Source: Sphaerimonospora sp050942215
GTDB taxonomy: Bacteria; Actinomycetota; Actinomycetes; Streptosporangiales; Streptosporangiaceae
DNA: 64,000 nucleotides
Direction of reading: 5' to 3'
NCBI RefSeq assembly: GCF_050942215.1
Contig: NZ_CP192056.1
Location: 4,030,001 to 4,094,000, forward strand
Below, piece by piece: positions 24,068 to 36,943 of this stretch. A program made the position numbers and the translations under genes. The notes under the pieces were generated by a model. The model saw nothing but the letters and a program-made list of their open reading frames with translations. It was not told the DNA's origin and searched no databases. Position 1 is the stretch's first letter. Each line of letters begins with the position of its first letter.

Positions 24068-25534
24068 CTAAACCAACGGACGTGCGGTTGGCGGGATCGG
24101 AGCGGGCAGCGCCGTCCCTCCGCTGAGCCTCCCGTCCACGGCGGCGGCGGCCGATCGGCCCTCGGCGATCGCCCAGACGATCAGTGACTGCCCGCGGCCC
24201 ATGTCACCGGCCACGAAGACGCCGTCGACGGCGGTCTCGTAGGAGGCGTTCCTCGCCACGTTGCCCCTCGCGTCGAAGAAGTCTCCCGGTGCGAGCGCCG
24301 CCAGATCGGTGAGCAGCGGTCCCTTCTCCGGGCCGAGGAAGCCCATGGCGAGCGTGACCAGCTCGGCGGGGATCTCCCGCTCGGTGCCGGGGATCGGCCG
24401 GAACCCGGTGGCCGGGCCCTCGACGTCGACCAGCCGCAGCGCCCTGACCCTGCCCTCGGCGTCGCCGACGAACTCCGTGGTGGACACGGCGTAGACCCGC
24501 TCGCCGCCGCGGGCCGCCAGTTCCTCGTGCGCGCTTTCCATCTTGAACAGGATCGGGAACGTCGGCCACGGCTGCCCGGCCGTACGGGCCGCCGGAGGCA
24601 TCGGCATGATCTCGAGCTGGGTGACCGAGGCCGCCCCCTGCCGGATCGCCGTGCCGATGCAGTCGGCTCCGGTGTCCCCGCCGCCGATCACCACGACGTG
24701 CCTGCCGCGCGCGGAGATCGGCGAGGCGTCCAGGTCGCGGTTGGCCGGCGGGAGATACTCCATCGCCTGGTGGATCCCGCCGAGCCCGCGCCCGGGCACC
24801 GGCAGGTCACGCCAGGCCGTGGCGCCGCCCGCGAGCACGACCGCGTCGTACTCCTCCCGCAGCCGGGCCGCCGTGATGTCCACGCCCACGTTCACCGAGG
24901 TGCGGAACTCGGTGCCCTCGGCCGTCATCTGCGCGAGACGGCGGTCGAGGTGGCGCTTTTCCATCTTGAACTCGGGGATGCCGTAGCGGAGCAGGCCGCC
25001 GGCGCGATCGGCCCGCTCGAACACCACCACGTCGTGCCCTGCCCGGGTGAGCTGCTGGGCCGCGGCCAGGCCGGCCGGGCCGGAGCCCACCACGGCCACC
25101 CGGCGGCCGGTCCTCACGGCCGGCGGCAGCGGGGCGACCCAGCCCTCGGCGAAGGCCCGCTCGACGATCTCGACCTCGACCTGCTTGATCGTGACCGGGT
25201 CGGAGTTGATGCCGAGGACGCACGCCGTCTCGCACGGAGCCGGGCAGAGCCGGCCGGTGAACTCCGGGAAGTTGTTGGTGGCGTGCAGCCGCTCGGCCGC
25301 CTCCCTCCAGTCGTCGCGGTAGACGAGGTCGTTCCATTCCGGGATGAGGTTCCCGAGCGGGCAGCCGTTGTGGCAGAACGGGATGCCGCAGTCCATGCAG
25401 CGGGACGCCTGCCGGGACAGCGTGGCCGGGGGGATGTCCTCGTAGACCTCACGCCAGTCGCCGATGCGGACGTCGACCGGGCGGCGGGCAGGCAGCTCGC
25501 GCCCGTGTGCCAGAAAACCCTTCGGGTCGGCCAT
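24068..25534 (-). CDS. gltD: Glutamate synthase small subunit (NADPH, FAD, 4Fe-4S)
   Basis: The 488-residue beta subunit oxidises NADPH and passes electrons to the large subunit for glutamate synthesis. The N-terminal ferredoxin-like domain has cysteines in CMDCGIPFCHNGCPLGNLIP and RLCPAPCETACVLG that ligate two 4Fe-4S clusters. The FAD site is VVGSGPAGLAAAQQL and the NADPH site VVIGGGDTGADCIG; the end VDGVFVAGDMGRGQSLIVWA closes the FAD fold. It begins 14 bp after gltB and is the last gene before a strong terminator. Confidence 0.97.
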   Translation of the reverse strand: MADPKGFLAHGRELPARRPVDVRIGDWREVYEDIPPATLSRQASRCMDCGIPFCHNGCPLGNLIPEWNDLVYRDDWREAAERLHATNNFPEFTGRLCPAPCETACVLGINSDPVTIKQVEVEIVERAFAEGWVAPLPPAVRTGRRVAVVGSGPAGLAAAQQLTRAGHDVVVFERADRAGGLLRYGIPEFKMEKRHLDRRLAQMTAEGTEFRTSVNVGVDITAARLREEYDAVVLAGGATAWRDLPVPGRGLGGIHQAMEYLPPANRDLDASPISARGRHVVVIGGGDTGADCIGTAIRQGAASVTQLEIMPMPPAARTAGQPWPTFPILFKMESAHEELAARGGERVYAVSTTEFVGDAEGRVRALRLVDVEGPATGFRPIPGTEREIPAELVTLAMGFLGPEKGPLLTDLAALAPGDFFDARGNVARNASYETAVDGVFVAGDMGRGQSLIVWAIAEGRSAAAAVDGRLSGGTALPAPIPPTARPLV

Positions 25535-25548
25535 CGGTTGTTACCCCC

Positions 25549-30120
<4,572 letters not shown>

Positions 30121-30294
30121 GGAGTTCCTCCCGTCGTCTGCTTCTGCTGGAACAGAGGGACGACGTTGGCCCTGCTGCGGTTGTGGAGTGGGTCGAGGGT
30201 ACCGCACGGCCTCCCGGCGGCTCCCTCAGGGTTACGTGACTTGATAGTTCCTTTCAGACTGGTTCGCGAAACTTCGATCGGCCGATGTCCCGGA

Positions 30295-30300
30295 TACAGT
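30295..30300 (+). promoter_or_regulatory. -10 box for a leaderless transcript of the BpsA-like gene
   Basis: TACAGT lies 6 bp before the ATG at 30307 and there is no Shine-Dalgarno sequence, consistent with leaderless initiation. The perfect TTCGCGAA palindrome about 25 bp upstream could be an operator. Confidence 0.5.
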
Positions 30301-30306
30301 TGCGGC

Positions 30307-31905
30307 ATGGCCGGACTCGATGCGCTCGACGACCTGATGACGAAGGCGGGCGTGGACGGCCGTCGCCTCCGCTCAGCCGTCGCACTGCTGAGCGACGGAC
30401 GCTGGTGGACCCTGGCCGATCTGGTCCGGGAGACCGCGACCTCGCGGCGTACGGTCGAGGCGCTGCTGCGTACGCTCCCCCTTGAGCACAGCGGCGACCG
30501 CTTCCGCGTCCCGGCCAACCAGACAAATTCCCTTAAAGGGTATCATCCACACGTTAATAGCAACATTTCGGACTATTGGTACATTAGTCTCCGGCAAGGG
30601 CCGTACGCCGAGGTCCTGCGGCGGCTGGAGACCCTGATCGACGGGGCGCCCCGGGGGCGGCACGCACTCGATCACGTCTCCGCCACGGCGGAGACCGTGC
30701 TGCGCCGGGCCCTCCTGCTCGGCGAGCGGTTCTGGCTGCCCGGCGCCCGTCTGCTGTGCGTGGGCGACCACGACCTGACCTGCATGGCCGTACGGATGCT
30801 CCACCCCGAGGTGGAGGTCGCCGTGGCCGACGTCGACGACCGGATCCTCGCCTACATCGACCGGCAGGATCTCGGCGTGCGCACCCGGTGGGCGGATCTG
30901 CGGCTGGGCCTGCCGCCGTCGCTGCGCGGCTGGGCCGACCTCGCGATCACCGATCCGCCCTACACACCCGAGGGCATCGGGCTGTTCGCAGCGCGGGCGG
31001 CCGAGGGCCTGCGCGACCGGGAGCAGGGCCGGATCCTGGTCGCCTACGGCGCGTCCGAGCGCACCCCGGCGCTCGCCCTCAAAGTACAGAAAGCATTGCT
31101 TGCCCTTAACCTGCTGAACGAGGCTATTTTTCCTGACTTCAACCGCTACCACGGGGCGGAGGCCATCGGCAGCGCGGCGGATCTCTACGTCCTGCGGCCC
31201 ACCACCAAGACCTGGCCCGCCGTGGCCGCGCTGACCGACCGGGCCGCGGATCACACCGCCACCGCGATCTACACTCAGGGGCCCCAGGCCGTCGAGTCGG
31301 CGTCCGCCAGGGGGGCGGTGAACGGGGCGGCGAACGGAGTTCTGGACGACTTCGAACCCGGCCTGCTCGCCGGGGACTGGCCGCGCGGGCTGCTGCCCGC
31401 CACGCCCAGGACGAGGCTCGCCACGCTGCTGGCCAAGCCGTACGCCGCCGATCCCGAGCGGGTGGCGATCGCCGTGCCGTCCGGACTCGAGGCGGCACTG
31501 CCCCGCCTGCTGCTCGCGACCAGGGCGAGGCATGTGCGGGTGCTGCTCGCCCGGCCGCCCGGCGACGCGCTCGCCGCGCTGCTCGCCCCCGTCTACGGCA
31601 TCGCCGTACGCCGCCTCGGCGGCGAAGCGCATGTGCTCGACGCCGTACGGCTCCCGCCACCGGCGGACGGCACCGGCAGGACCGTCCGGCGGATCATGGA
31701 CAGCGCGCACGGAAAGATCGCCAACGTCTGGCGTGAGGCGCTGACCGGGCGGACCGGATCGACCAAGAAGCAGGCCAGGGCCGTGATCGAGGAGGCCGCA
31801 CCCTGGGCCGGCGACCTCACCCTCCTGGAGGCGCCGCTGCACCGCGTCGCCGCCCTTCCCGCCGCCGTCTCACGCACCCTGCCGGCCGCGGCCGGACTCG
31901 ATTAG
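30307..31905 (+). CDS. N4-bis(aminopropyl)spermidine-synthase-like protein (DUF43/BpsA family)
   Basis: A 532-residue protein with an N-terminal winged-helix-like segment (about 15-70, WWTLADLVRETATSRRTVEALLRTL) and a methyltransferase-fold core. The core matches DUF43/BpsA: VGDHDLTCMAVRML at 152-165 where archaeal BpsA has GDDDL, ITDPPYTPEGIGLFAARA at 215-232, and FPDFNRYHGAEAIGSAADLYVL. BpsA adds aminopropyl groups to spermidine to make branched polyamines; here the middle Asp of the motif is His, so chemistry is uncertain. A ~210-residue C-terminal extension (LLPATPRTRLATLLAKPY to the end) has no domain I know. Two AT-rich patches interrupt the otherwise GC-rich gene. It is convergent with the next gene. 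Confidence 0.75.
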   Translation: MAGLDALDDLMTKAGVDGRRLRSAVALLSDGRWWTLADLVRETATSRRTVEALLRTLPLEHSGDRFRVPANQTNSLKGYHPHVNSNISDYWYISLRQGPYAEVLRRLETLIDGAPRGRHALDHVSATAETVLRRALLLGERFWLPGARLLCVGDHDLTCMAVRMLHPEVEVAVADVDDRILAYIDRQDLGVRTRWADLRLGLPPSLRGWADLAITDPPYTPEGIGLFAARAAEGLRDREQGRILVAYGASERTPALALKVQKALLALNLLNEAIFPDFNRYHGAEAIGSAADLYVLRPTTKTWPAVAALTDRAADHTATAIYTQGPQAVESASARGAVNGAANGVLDDFEPGLLAGDWPRGLLPATPRTRLATLLAKPYAADPERVAIAVPSGLEAALPRLLLATRARHVRVLLARPPGDALAALLAPVYGIAVRRLGGEAHVLDAVRLPPPADGTGRTVRRIMDSAHGKIANVWREALTGRTGSTKKQARAVIEEAAPWAGDLTLLEAPLHRVAALPAAVSRTLPAAAGLD

Positions 31906-31920
31906 CGGGCGAATCGCCCG
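31906..31920. terminator. Small hairpin between convergent genes
   Basis: CGGGCG-AAT-CGCCCG follows directly after the stop codon of the BpsA-like gene and precedes the stop of the convergent membrane protein gene; it may serve both. Confidence 0.4.
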
Positions 31921-31936
31921 GCCGACCGCCGCATGA

Positions 31937-32827
31937 TCACGAAGTCGCCGGGGGCGGGGAGGCCGCGGGGCCGTTCGGGTCGGTGGGAGTGGGCTCGGGC
32001 GGCTGGGGCCTGTCGTCGGCCGATCCCGGGTCGGGCGCCATGGACGGCAGGCCGGCGACGGCGACGATCCGGCGGTAGAGCCCCTTCTCGACGCCGCGTA
32101 CGGCCAGGCCGAGCATGACGAAGTCGTCGCGCTCCCCCGGCTCGGCGCCGTCGGCCCGGGCGACCCACACCAGACCGGCGTAGTGGCCCATCGCGTAGCC
32201 GCTCGCCTCGCTGTACCCCTGGAAGGCCGCCCTGCCCTGCTCGATCGGCAGCGTCCAGCCACCCAGGTGCATCGACTTCAGATCGTCGACCACGCCGTTG
32301 GCGGCCCGGACGTCGGCGAGATCGAGCAGCGTGTACTGCGCCACATAGGCGCCGTCCGCGCTCCGGTAGAGGCCCCGCAGCGCCTGCCTGCACCCGGCCT
32401 TGGCCAGCAGGTCGCTCAGGCCGCTCCCCCACACGGTTGCCGAGCAGCCGGGGTCCGTCCGGGTCGCGATCCGCTTCAGGGTGATCTTCCCGGCCGTGAG
32501 CGCACGCGCGCCGAAGACCTCGCGCAGGGTCAGCGGCGCGCTGTCGGCCTTCCGGTCCGCGATCGGCTTGAACTCCCTGGGCGACGGCCACGCCTGGTAG
32601 GTCTCCGGCCGCCCCTCGCCCAGGACGCTCCCGGCTCCCCTGTGCGGTGTCTCCTCCCCGCCGGCGACCTTGTCGATCAGCAGGGTGAGCAGCAGCGCCG
32701 CAAGCAGGACGCCCAGGACGGAGCCACCCCAGACCACCATCCGCTGCTGTCCGGCGGTGAGCCCGAGCTCCGCGAGTAAGCCCCACCGCTCGACCGGCGC
32801 GGACGCCCGGCGCTTGCGCCTCGTCAT
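31937..32827 (-). CDS. Single-pass membrane protein of unknown function
   Basis: A 296-residue protein from ATG 32827, overlapping the VIT1-type gene stop (ATGA); the longer frame to 32995 only reads into that gene. A basic N-terminus is followed by one transmembrane helix (about 28-50, VVWGGSVLGVLLAALLLTLLI). An extracellular domain of about 220 residues has three Cys (TDPGCSATVWG, KAGCRQALRG) and ends with a Pro/Asp/Ser tail. The pattern (GRRR-type N-terminus, LYRSADGAYVAQYTLLDLAD) resembles actinobacterial secreted hypothetical proteins; I do not recognise a named family. Last gene of the MauE-DsbA-lgt-VIT1 operon, so an envelope role is likely. Confidence 0.8.
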   Translation of the reverse strand: MTRRKRRASAPVERWGLLAELGLTAGQQRMVVWGGSVLGVLLAALLLTLLIDKVAGGEETPHRGAGSVLGEGRPETYQAWPSPREFKPIADRKADSAPLTLREVFGARALTAGKITLKRIATRTDPGCSATVWGSGLSDLLAKAGCRQALRGLYRSADGAYVAQYTLLDLADVRAANGVVDDLKSMHLGGWTLPIEQGRAAFQGYSEASGYAMGHYAGLVWVARADGAEPGERDDFVMLGLAVRGVEKGLYRRIVAVAGLPSMAPDPGSADDRPQPPEPTPTDPNGPAASPPPATS

Positions 32828-33546
32828 AGTGCGGCGGCTCCGATGAGGGTGCCGAGTCCCCAGGTCAGGGCCGCCGCGGCGGCGCCGACGACGAGCTGGC
32901 GCAGCCCGCTCGACCACCAGCTCCTCGCGGTCACCAGGGAGACCAGCGCCCCGGCGCCGAACAGCGCCGTCATCGAGATGGCCGCCGGAATCCACAGTCC
33001 GCCGACCCCCAGCAGGTACGGCAGGAGCGGGATCAGCGCGCCCACGGCGAACGCCAGGAACGAGGAGACGGCGGCGAGCACCGGTGAGGGCAGGTCGTGG
33101 GGATCGACGCCCAGCTCGGCCCGGGCGTGCACGGCCAGCGCCTGCTCCGGGTCGCGCGAGATCTGCCTGGCGACCTCCCTGGCCGTCTCCGGGTCCACGC
33201 CGCGCGCCTCGTAACGCAGCGCGAGCTCGTCCTCCTCGGACTCAGGGTTGCGCTCCAGCTCCCGGCGCTCGACCTCCAACTCGGCCAGCGCAAGCTCCCG
33301 CTGGCTGGCGACCGACACGTACTCGCCGCCCGCCATGGAGAACGCCCCGGCGGCCAGACCGGCCACGCCCGCCAGTGCGATGATCTTCGAGTCCGCGGTG
33401 CCGCCCGCCACACCCGCGATGAGGGCGAAGTTGGAGACCAGGCCGTCCATCGCGCCGAACACCGCCGGGCGTAACCAGCCCCCGGTCACGTCGCGGTGAC
33501 TGTGGTGCGCCTCGGCCCGCGCTCCCACGCCGGCTCCGGACGTCAT
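32824..33546 (-). CDS. VIT1/CCC1-family transporter
   Basis: A 240-residue vacuolar-iron-transporter-type membrane protein; relatives export Fe2+ or Mn2+. It has the family N-terminus RPAVFGAMDGLVSNFALIAGVAGG, helix 2 with GAFSMAGGEYVSVASQRE, and the cytosolic metal-binding helical hairpin rich in Glu (ALAELEVERRELERNPESEEDELA, then DPETAREVARQISRDPEQAL). Three C-terminal helices follow. Start ATG at 33546 overlaps the lgt stop (ATGA). The real ion is inferred only from family. Confidence 0.9.
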   Translation of the reverse strand: MTSGAGVGARAEAHHSHRDVTGGWLRPAVFGAMDGLVSNFALIAGVAGGTADSKIIALAGVAGLAAGAFSMAGGEYVSVASQRELALAELEVERRELERNPESEEDELALRYEARGVDPETAREVARQISRDPEQALAVHARAELGVDPHDLPSPVLAAVSSFLAFAVGALIPLLPYLLGVGGLWIPAAISMTALFGAGALVSLVTARSWWSSGLRQLVVGAAAAALTWGLGTLIGAAAL

Positions 33547-34565
33547 CGCTTACCGGCCTCGCCGTCCGCCGCCGTGGAGACCCCGCCGGCGGCGTCATCC
33601 TCCTCCCGGTCGGACGTGCCCGCGTCGGACGTGCCCGCGTCGGACGCGGCCGGATCACCGCCCGCCGTACCGTCGTCCGGCGTACCTTCGTCCGGCCTGC
33701 CGCCGTCGTCCGGGTGGTCGGCGGAGTCCGCGGCGGACGCCGCCGTCGTGCCCAGCGGCTCGGCGCCGCTCCTGCCCCTGGCCAGCCAGAAGTACGCGAT
33801 GGCCGCGAGGAAGATGACAATCGAGGTCCACTGGTTCAGCCGCAGGCCGAGGATCTCGTGCGCCGGGTCCACCCGCAGTCCCTCGATCCAGAACCGGCCC
33901 AGTGTGTAACCGGCGACGTACAGCGCGAAGAGGCGGCCGTGGCGCAGGGTGAACCGCCTGCCGGCCAGTACGAGCAGCCCGGCGAGCGCGAGGTTCCACA
34001 GCAGCTCGTAGAGGAAGGCGGGGTGGTAGGTGTCGACGCCGGGCAGCGTGCCGGGACGGCCCGGATCGATCTGGAGTCCCCACGGCAGGTCGGTCGGCCC
34101 GCCGAACAGTTCCTGGTTGAAGTAGTTGCCCAGCCGGCCGATGGCCTGGGCGACGGCGATGCCGGGGGCGGTGGTGTCGGCGACGGCCGTGAACGAGATG
34201 CCGCGACGGCGGCAGGCGATCCACACGCCGACCCCGCCGAGGGCGATCGCGCCCCACACGCCGAGACCGCCCTCCCAGATGAACAGCGCGTCGATCGGGC
34301 GCTTGGGCGCTTCGGATCCGAAGTAGATCTGCCAGTCGGTGATGACGTGGTAGAGACGGCCTCCGACGAGACCGAACGGCACGGCCCAGACGGCGAGGTC
34401 GGTGATGGCACCGGGCTCGCCGCCCCGGGCGCGCCACCGACGCTCCCCGATCCAGACGGCGGCGACGACGCCGAGCACGATGCACAGCGCGTAGGCCCGG
34501 ATCGGGATGGGTCCGAGATTCCAGACCCCCTGCGACGGGCTGGGAATCGAGGCGAGGAGGGGCAT
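33543..34565 (-). CDS. lgt: Prolipoprotein diacylglyceryl transferase
   Basis: Transfers diacylglycerol to the lipobox Cys of prolipoproteins at the membrane, the first step of lipoprotein maturation (LivK here is a likely client). Conserved Lgt features are present: IPIRAYALCIVLGVVAA, GGRLYHVITDW, the signature GRLGNYFNQELFGGPTDLPWG and HPAFLYELLWNLALAG, with seven hydrophobic segments. The last ~75 of 340 residues form an acidic Asp/Gly/Ala/Ser-rich tail with short repeats (GTSDAGTSD), absent from enteric Lgt but common in actinobacteria. ATG 34565; 60 bp after the thioredoxin-like gene. Confidence 0.95.
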   Translation of the reverse strand: MPLLASIPSPSQGVWNLGPIPIRAYALCIVLGVVAAVWIGERRWRARGGEPGAITDLAVWAVPFGLVGGRLYHVITDWQIYFGSEAPKRPIDALFIWEGGLGVWGAIALGGVGVWIACRRRGISFTAVADTTAPGIAVAQAIGRLGNYFNQELFGGPTDLPWGLQIDPGRPGTLPGVDTYHPAFLYELLWNLALAGLLVLAGRRFTLRHGRLFALYVAGYTLGRFWIEGLRVDPAHEILGLRLNQWTSIVIFLAAIAYFWLARGRSGAEPLGTTAASAADSADHPDDGGRPDEGTPDDGTAGGDPAASDAGTSDAGTSDREEDDAAGGVSTAADGEAGKR

Positions 34566-34625
34566 GTCAGGTGACGTTACCGTAAGAGGGAGCCGATTCG
34601 TCGCTTACCGCGGCACTCATGCGGA

Positions 34626-35375
34626 TCAGCCCTTGGCCGCGTTGACGATGGCGTCCCGCAGGGCGCTCGGGACGAAAGCGGTGTTGGACTCCAGCGGCTT
34701 GCCGTCGACCATCACCGTGGGCGTTCCCGTGATCTTCTGCGTGCTCAGGATCTTGTTGCTGTACTCCTGGTGCTCGGCGGCCTTCTGCTGACCGCGCACA
34801 CAGCTCTCGAACCCCGAGTCGGTGACGCCGACCTCCTTGCCCCACTTCACGAGATCGTCGAGAGAGAAGCCGTTCACCGTCTCGGACGGCTGGTTCTTGT
34901 AGAGCTTCTCGTGGTAGGCGAGCCACTTGTCGCCGTCCGCGATGCACCGGGCGGCCGACGAGGCGCGCAGCGAGTTGCCCTTGGTCGGCTCCTGACCGAA
35001 GATCGTGATCATGTGATAGACGACCTTGGCCTTGCCCTCCGCCGCGAGGTTCTTCAGCGTCGCGCCGCTGGTCTCCTCCATCTGACGGCAGGCCGGGCAC
35101 TGGTAGTCCTCGTAGATGTCGACCACGGGGCCGGTGACCCCGGGCTTGGCCATCACGACCGTGCCGTTCGACTGCACCGTGACCGGAGACAGATTTCCCG
35201 CGAGATCCTCCGACCTGCTCTGCGCGATCGACCACCAGCCGATCCCGACGGCGACGACGGCGACCACCGCCACCGTCACGACCATGGTGATCCGCCTGCG
35301 CTGCTCCTGCTTGCGGTATGCCTCACGCTGTGCCGCGATGCGCGCCCTGGCCGCCTCGCTCGTCCGCTTGCTCAC
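34626..35375 (-). CDS. Membrane-anchored DsbA-like thiol-disulfide oxidoreductase
   Basis: A 249-residue protein with a basic cytoplasmic N-terminus, one transmembrane helix (about 30-50) and an extracytoplasmic thioredoxin_4 domain. The active site is C93-P-A-C96 in YEDYQCPACRQME, the cis-Pro loop is GTPTVMVDGKPL near the end, and a further Cys lies in FESCVRGQQ. It probably oxidises or isomerises disulfides of secreted proteins. GTG 35375 overlaps the stop of the MauE/DoxX gene (GTGA); that protein may recycle it. Confidence 0.92.
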   Translation of the reverse strand: MSKRTSEAARARIAAQREAYRKQEQRRRITMVVTVAVVAVVAVGIGWWSIAQSRSEDLAGNLSPVTVQSNGTVVMAKPGVTGPVVDIYEDYQCPACRQMEETSGATLKNLAAEGKAKVVYHMITIFGQEPTKGNSLRASSAARCIADGDKWLAYHEKLYKNQPSETVNGFSLDDLVKWGKEVGVTDSGFESCVRGQQKAAEHQEYSNKILSTQKITGTPTVMVDGKPLESNTAFVPSALRDAIVNAAKG

Positions 35376-35971
35376 GAAGTCTCTCCCTGACTGCCGTTCT
35401 CACTACTGGGATCGCCCGCCCCATCGGGACCGTCGTCCTCCGCGTCCGGCTTCGGGGAACCCGACAGGCCGAGCACGGAGTCCAACGCGAGACGGCCCGG
35501 CGGCCTGGCCACGATCCAGGCGGCGCACGCCAGCAGCCCGAAGTCCCGCAGGAGTTCCCAGAGATAGTTCGGATCCTGTCCGTCGGCGAGTTGCCCGCCA
35601 CCGCCGAAGCAGCCGCAGTCGATCCGCAGTCCGCGTGCCCAGGCCGAGGCGATCCCGACGACGAACGCGGCCATCACCAGGCCGGAGATCACCCCGGACA
35701 CCCGGGTGAGCAGCCCGACGACCAGCAGCGCTCCGATGACGATCTCGACCACCGGCAGGCCGTAGCCCACGATCTGGACGAGAGACTCGGGCAGCAGCTC
35801 GTAGGCGCGGACCGCCTGCACCGACGTCGCCGGCGCACCGACCTTGAGCGCGCCCGCGACGAGGAGCACGCCGCCCAGCACGAGCCGGGCCGCGGTCGTC
35901 ACCCACGACAACACCAGATGCACGGAACGTGACCGGTCGGACACGCGTGAGCCGGATGCCAGCTGAACCAT
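35372..35971 (-). CDS. MauE/DoxX-family membrane protein
   Basis: A 199-residue four-helix membrane protein with the family signatures RLVLGGVLLVAGALKVGAP, VRAYELLPESLVQIVGYGLPVVEI and the conserved Cys pair in RIDCGCFGGGGQL. MauE-type proteins are related to DoxD/VKOR-like quinone-linked thiol systems; placed directly before and overlapping a DsbA-like gene, it most likely re-oxidises that partner (inference). First gene of a five-gene envelope operon (ATG 35971). Confidence 0.9.
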   Translation of the reverse strand: MVQLASGSRVSDRSRSVHLVLSWVTTAARLVLGGVLLVAGALKVGAPATSVQAVRAYELLPESLVQIVGYGLPVVEIVIGALLVVGLLTRVSGVISGLVMAAFVVGIASAWARGLRIDCGCFGGGGQLADGQDPNYLWELLRDFGLLACAAWIVARPPGRLALDSVLGLSGSPKPDAEDDGPDGAGDPSSENGSQGETS

Positions 35972-36120
35972 TGTCTCCTCGCCCGCTTAGGCAACACCCA
36001 CTGAACAGTACCGGGAGCCAAGCCCACCATGTGCTGCATAAGCGCGTGGTAAGCAGGGCCTTTCCCCGGCGGCGAAATCCGTGCCCGATCGGGAACGCCG
36101 GCCCGGTCAGCGACGCGCGC

Positions 36121-36915
36121 TCAGCGCCGTACGCCTCCGGCGAGCTCGCGGACGAGCTCGCGCAGCGCGGCGAGACCGGAATTCTCGTCCGGGGCGTCGA
36201 GGAGGCGGCGGATGAAGGCGGAGCCCACGATCACGCCGTCGGCGTAGGCGGCCACCTCGGCGGCCTGGGCGCCGGTGCCGACGCCGAGACCGACGCAGAC
36301 GGGCAGTTCCGTGTGCGAGCGGGTCCGCTTGACCAGTCCCTCAGCCGCCGCGCTGACCGATTCCCTGGCGCCGGTCACCCCCATCAGCGAGGCGGCGTAG
36401 ACGAACCCGGTGCAGCACTGCGCGACCTTGGCGATCCGATCGTCCGTCGAGCTAGGCGCGACGAGGAAGACGGTGTCGATCCCGGCCGCTCCGCTCGCCT
36501 CGATCCACCCCCCGGCCTCCTCCGGCGTGAGGTCGGGGGTGATCGTGCCGGCGCCGCCGGCCGAGGCGAGGTCGCGCGCGAAACGCTCGGCGCCGTAGCG
36601 GTCGACCGGGTTCCAGTACGTCATGACGAGTGTGGCAGCGCCGGTCCTGGCCACGCCCTCGACGGTGCGGAGCACGTCGGCGATGCGGGTGCCGTTGGTC
36701 AGCGACCGGTGCACCGCGTCCTGGATCGTCGGGCCGTCCATGAGCGGATCGGAGTACGGCAGGCCGATCTCGATCACGTCGCAGCCCGCCTCGACCATCG
36801 CCGTCGCGGCGGCGATCGCGCCGTCCTTGGTGGGGAACCCGGCCGGCAGATAGCCGACCAGGGCCGCCCGGTCCTCGGCCCGCGCCTTCTCGAACACCGC
36901 CTGGAGAGTCGTCAT
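36121..36915 (-). CDS. trpA: Tryptophan synthase alpha subunit
   Basis: Cleaves indole-3-glycerol phosphate to indole and glyceraldehyde 3-phosphate within the alpha2-beta2 complex. The catalytic Glu is in VEAGCDVIEIGLPYSDPLMDGP and the second catalytic Asp in the LVMTYWNPVDRYG region; the phosphate loop is VCVGLGVGTGAQAAEVA. I choose ATG 36915 (264 residues) because AAAGGCG lies at the right distance; TTG 36921 is also open. It follows trpB after 28 bp and closes the trp block. Confidence 0.96.
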   Translation of the reverse strand: MTTLQAVFEKARAEDRAALVGYLPAGFPTKDGAIAAATAMVEAGCDVIEIGLPYSDPLMDGPTIQDAVHRSLTNGTRIADVLRTVEGVARTGAATLVMTYWNPVDRYGAERFARDLASAGGAGTITPDLTPEEAGGWIEASGAAGIDTVFLVAPSSTDDRIAKVAQCCTGFVYAASLMGVTGARESVSAAAEGLVKRTRSHTELPVCVGLGVGTGAQAAEVAAYADGVIVGSAFIRRLLDAPDENSGLAALRELVRELAGGVRR

Positions 36916-36943
36916 CGTCAACGCCTTTGTCGGTACTGATCGC

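Noticed and set aside
30121..30306. GlnR-binding site upstream of gltB
   Set aside because: Only one half-site resembling GTNAC is present; the required GAAAC partner spacing is not met.
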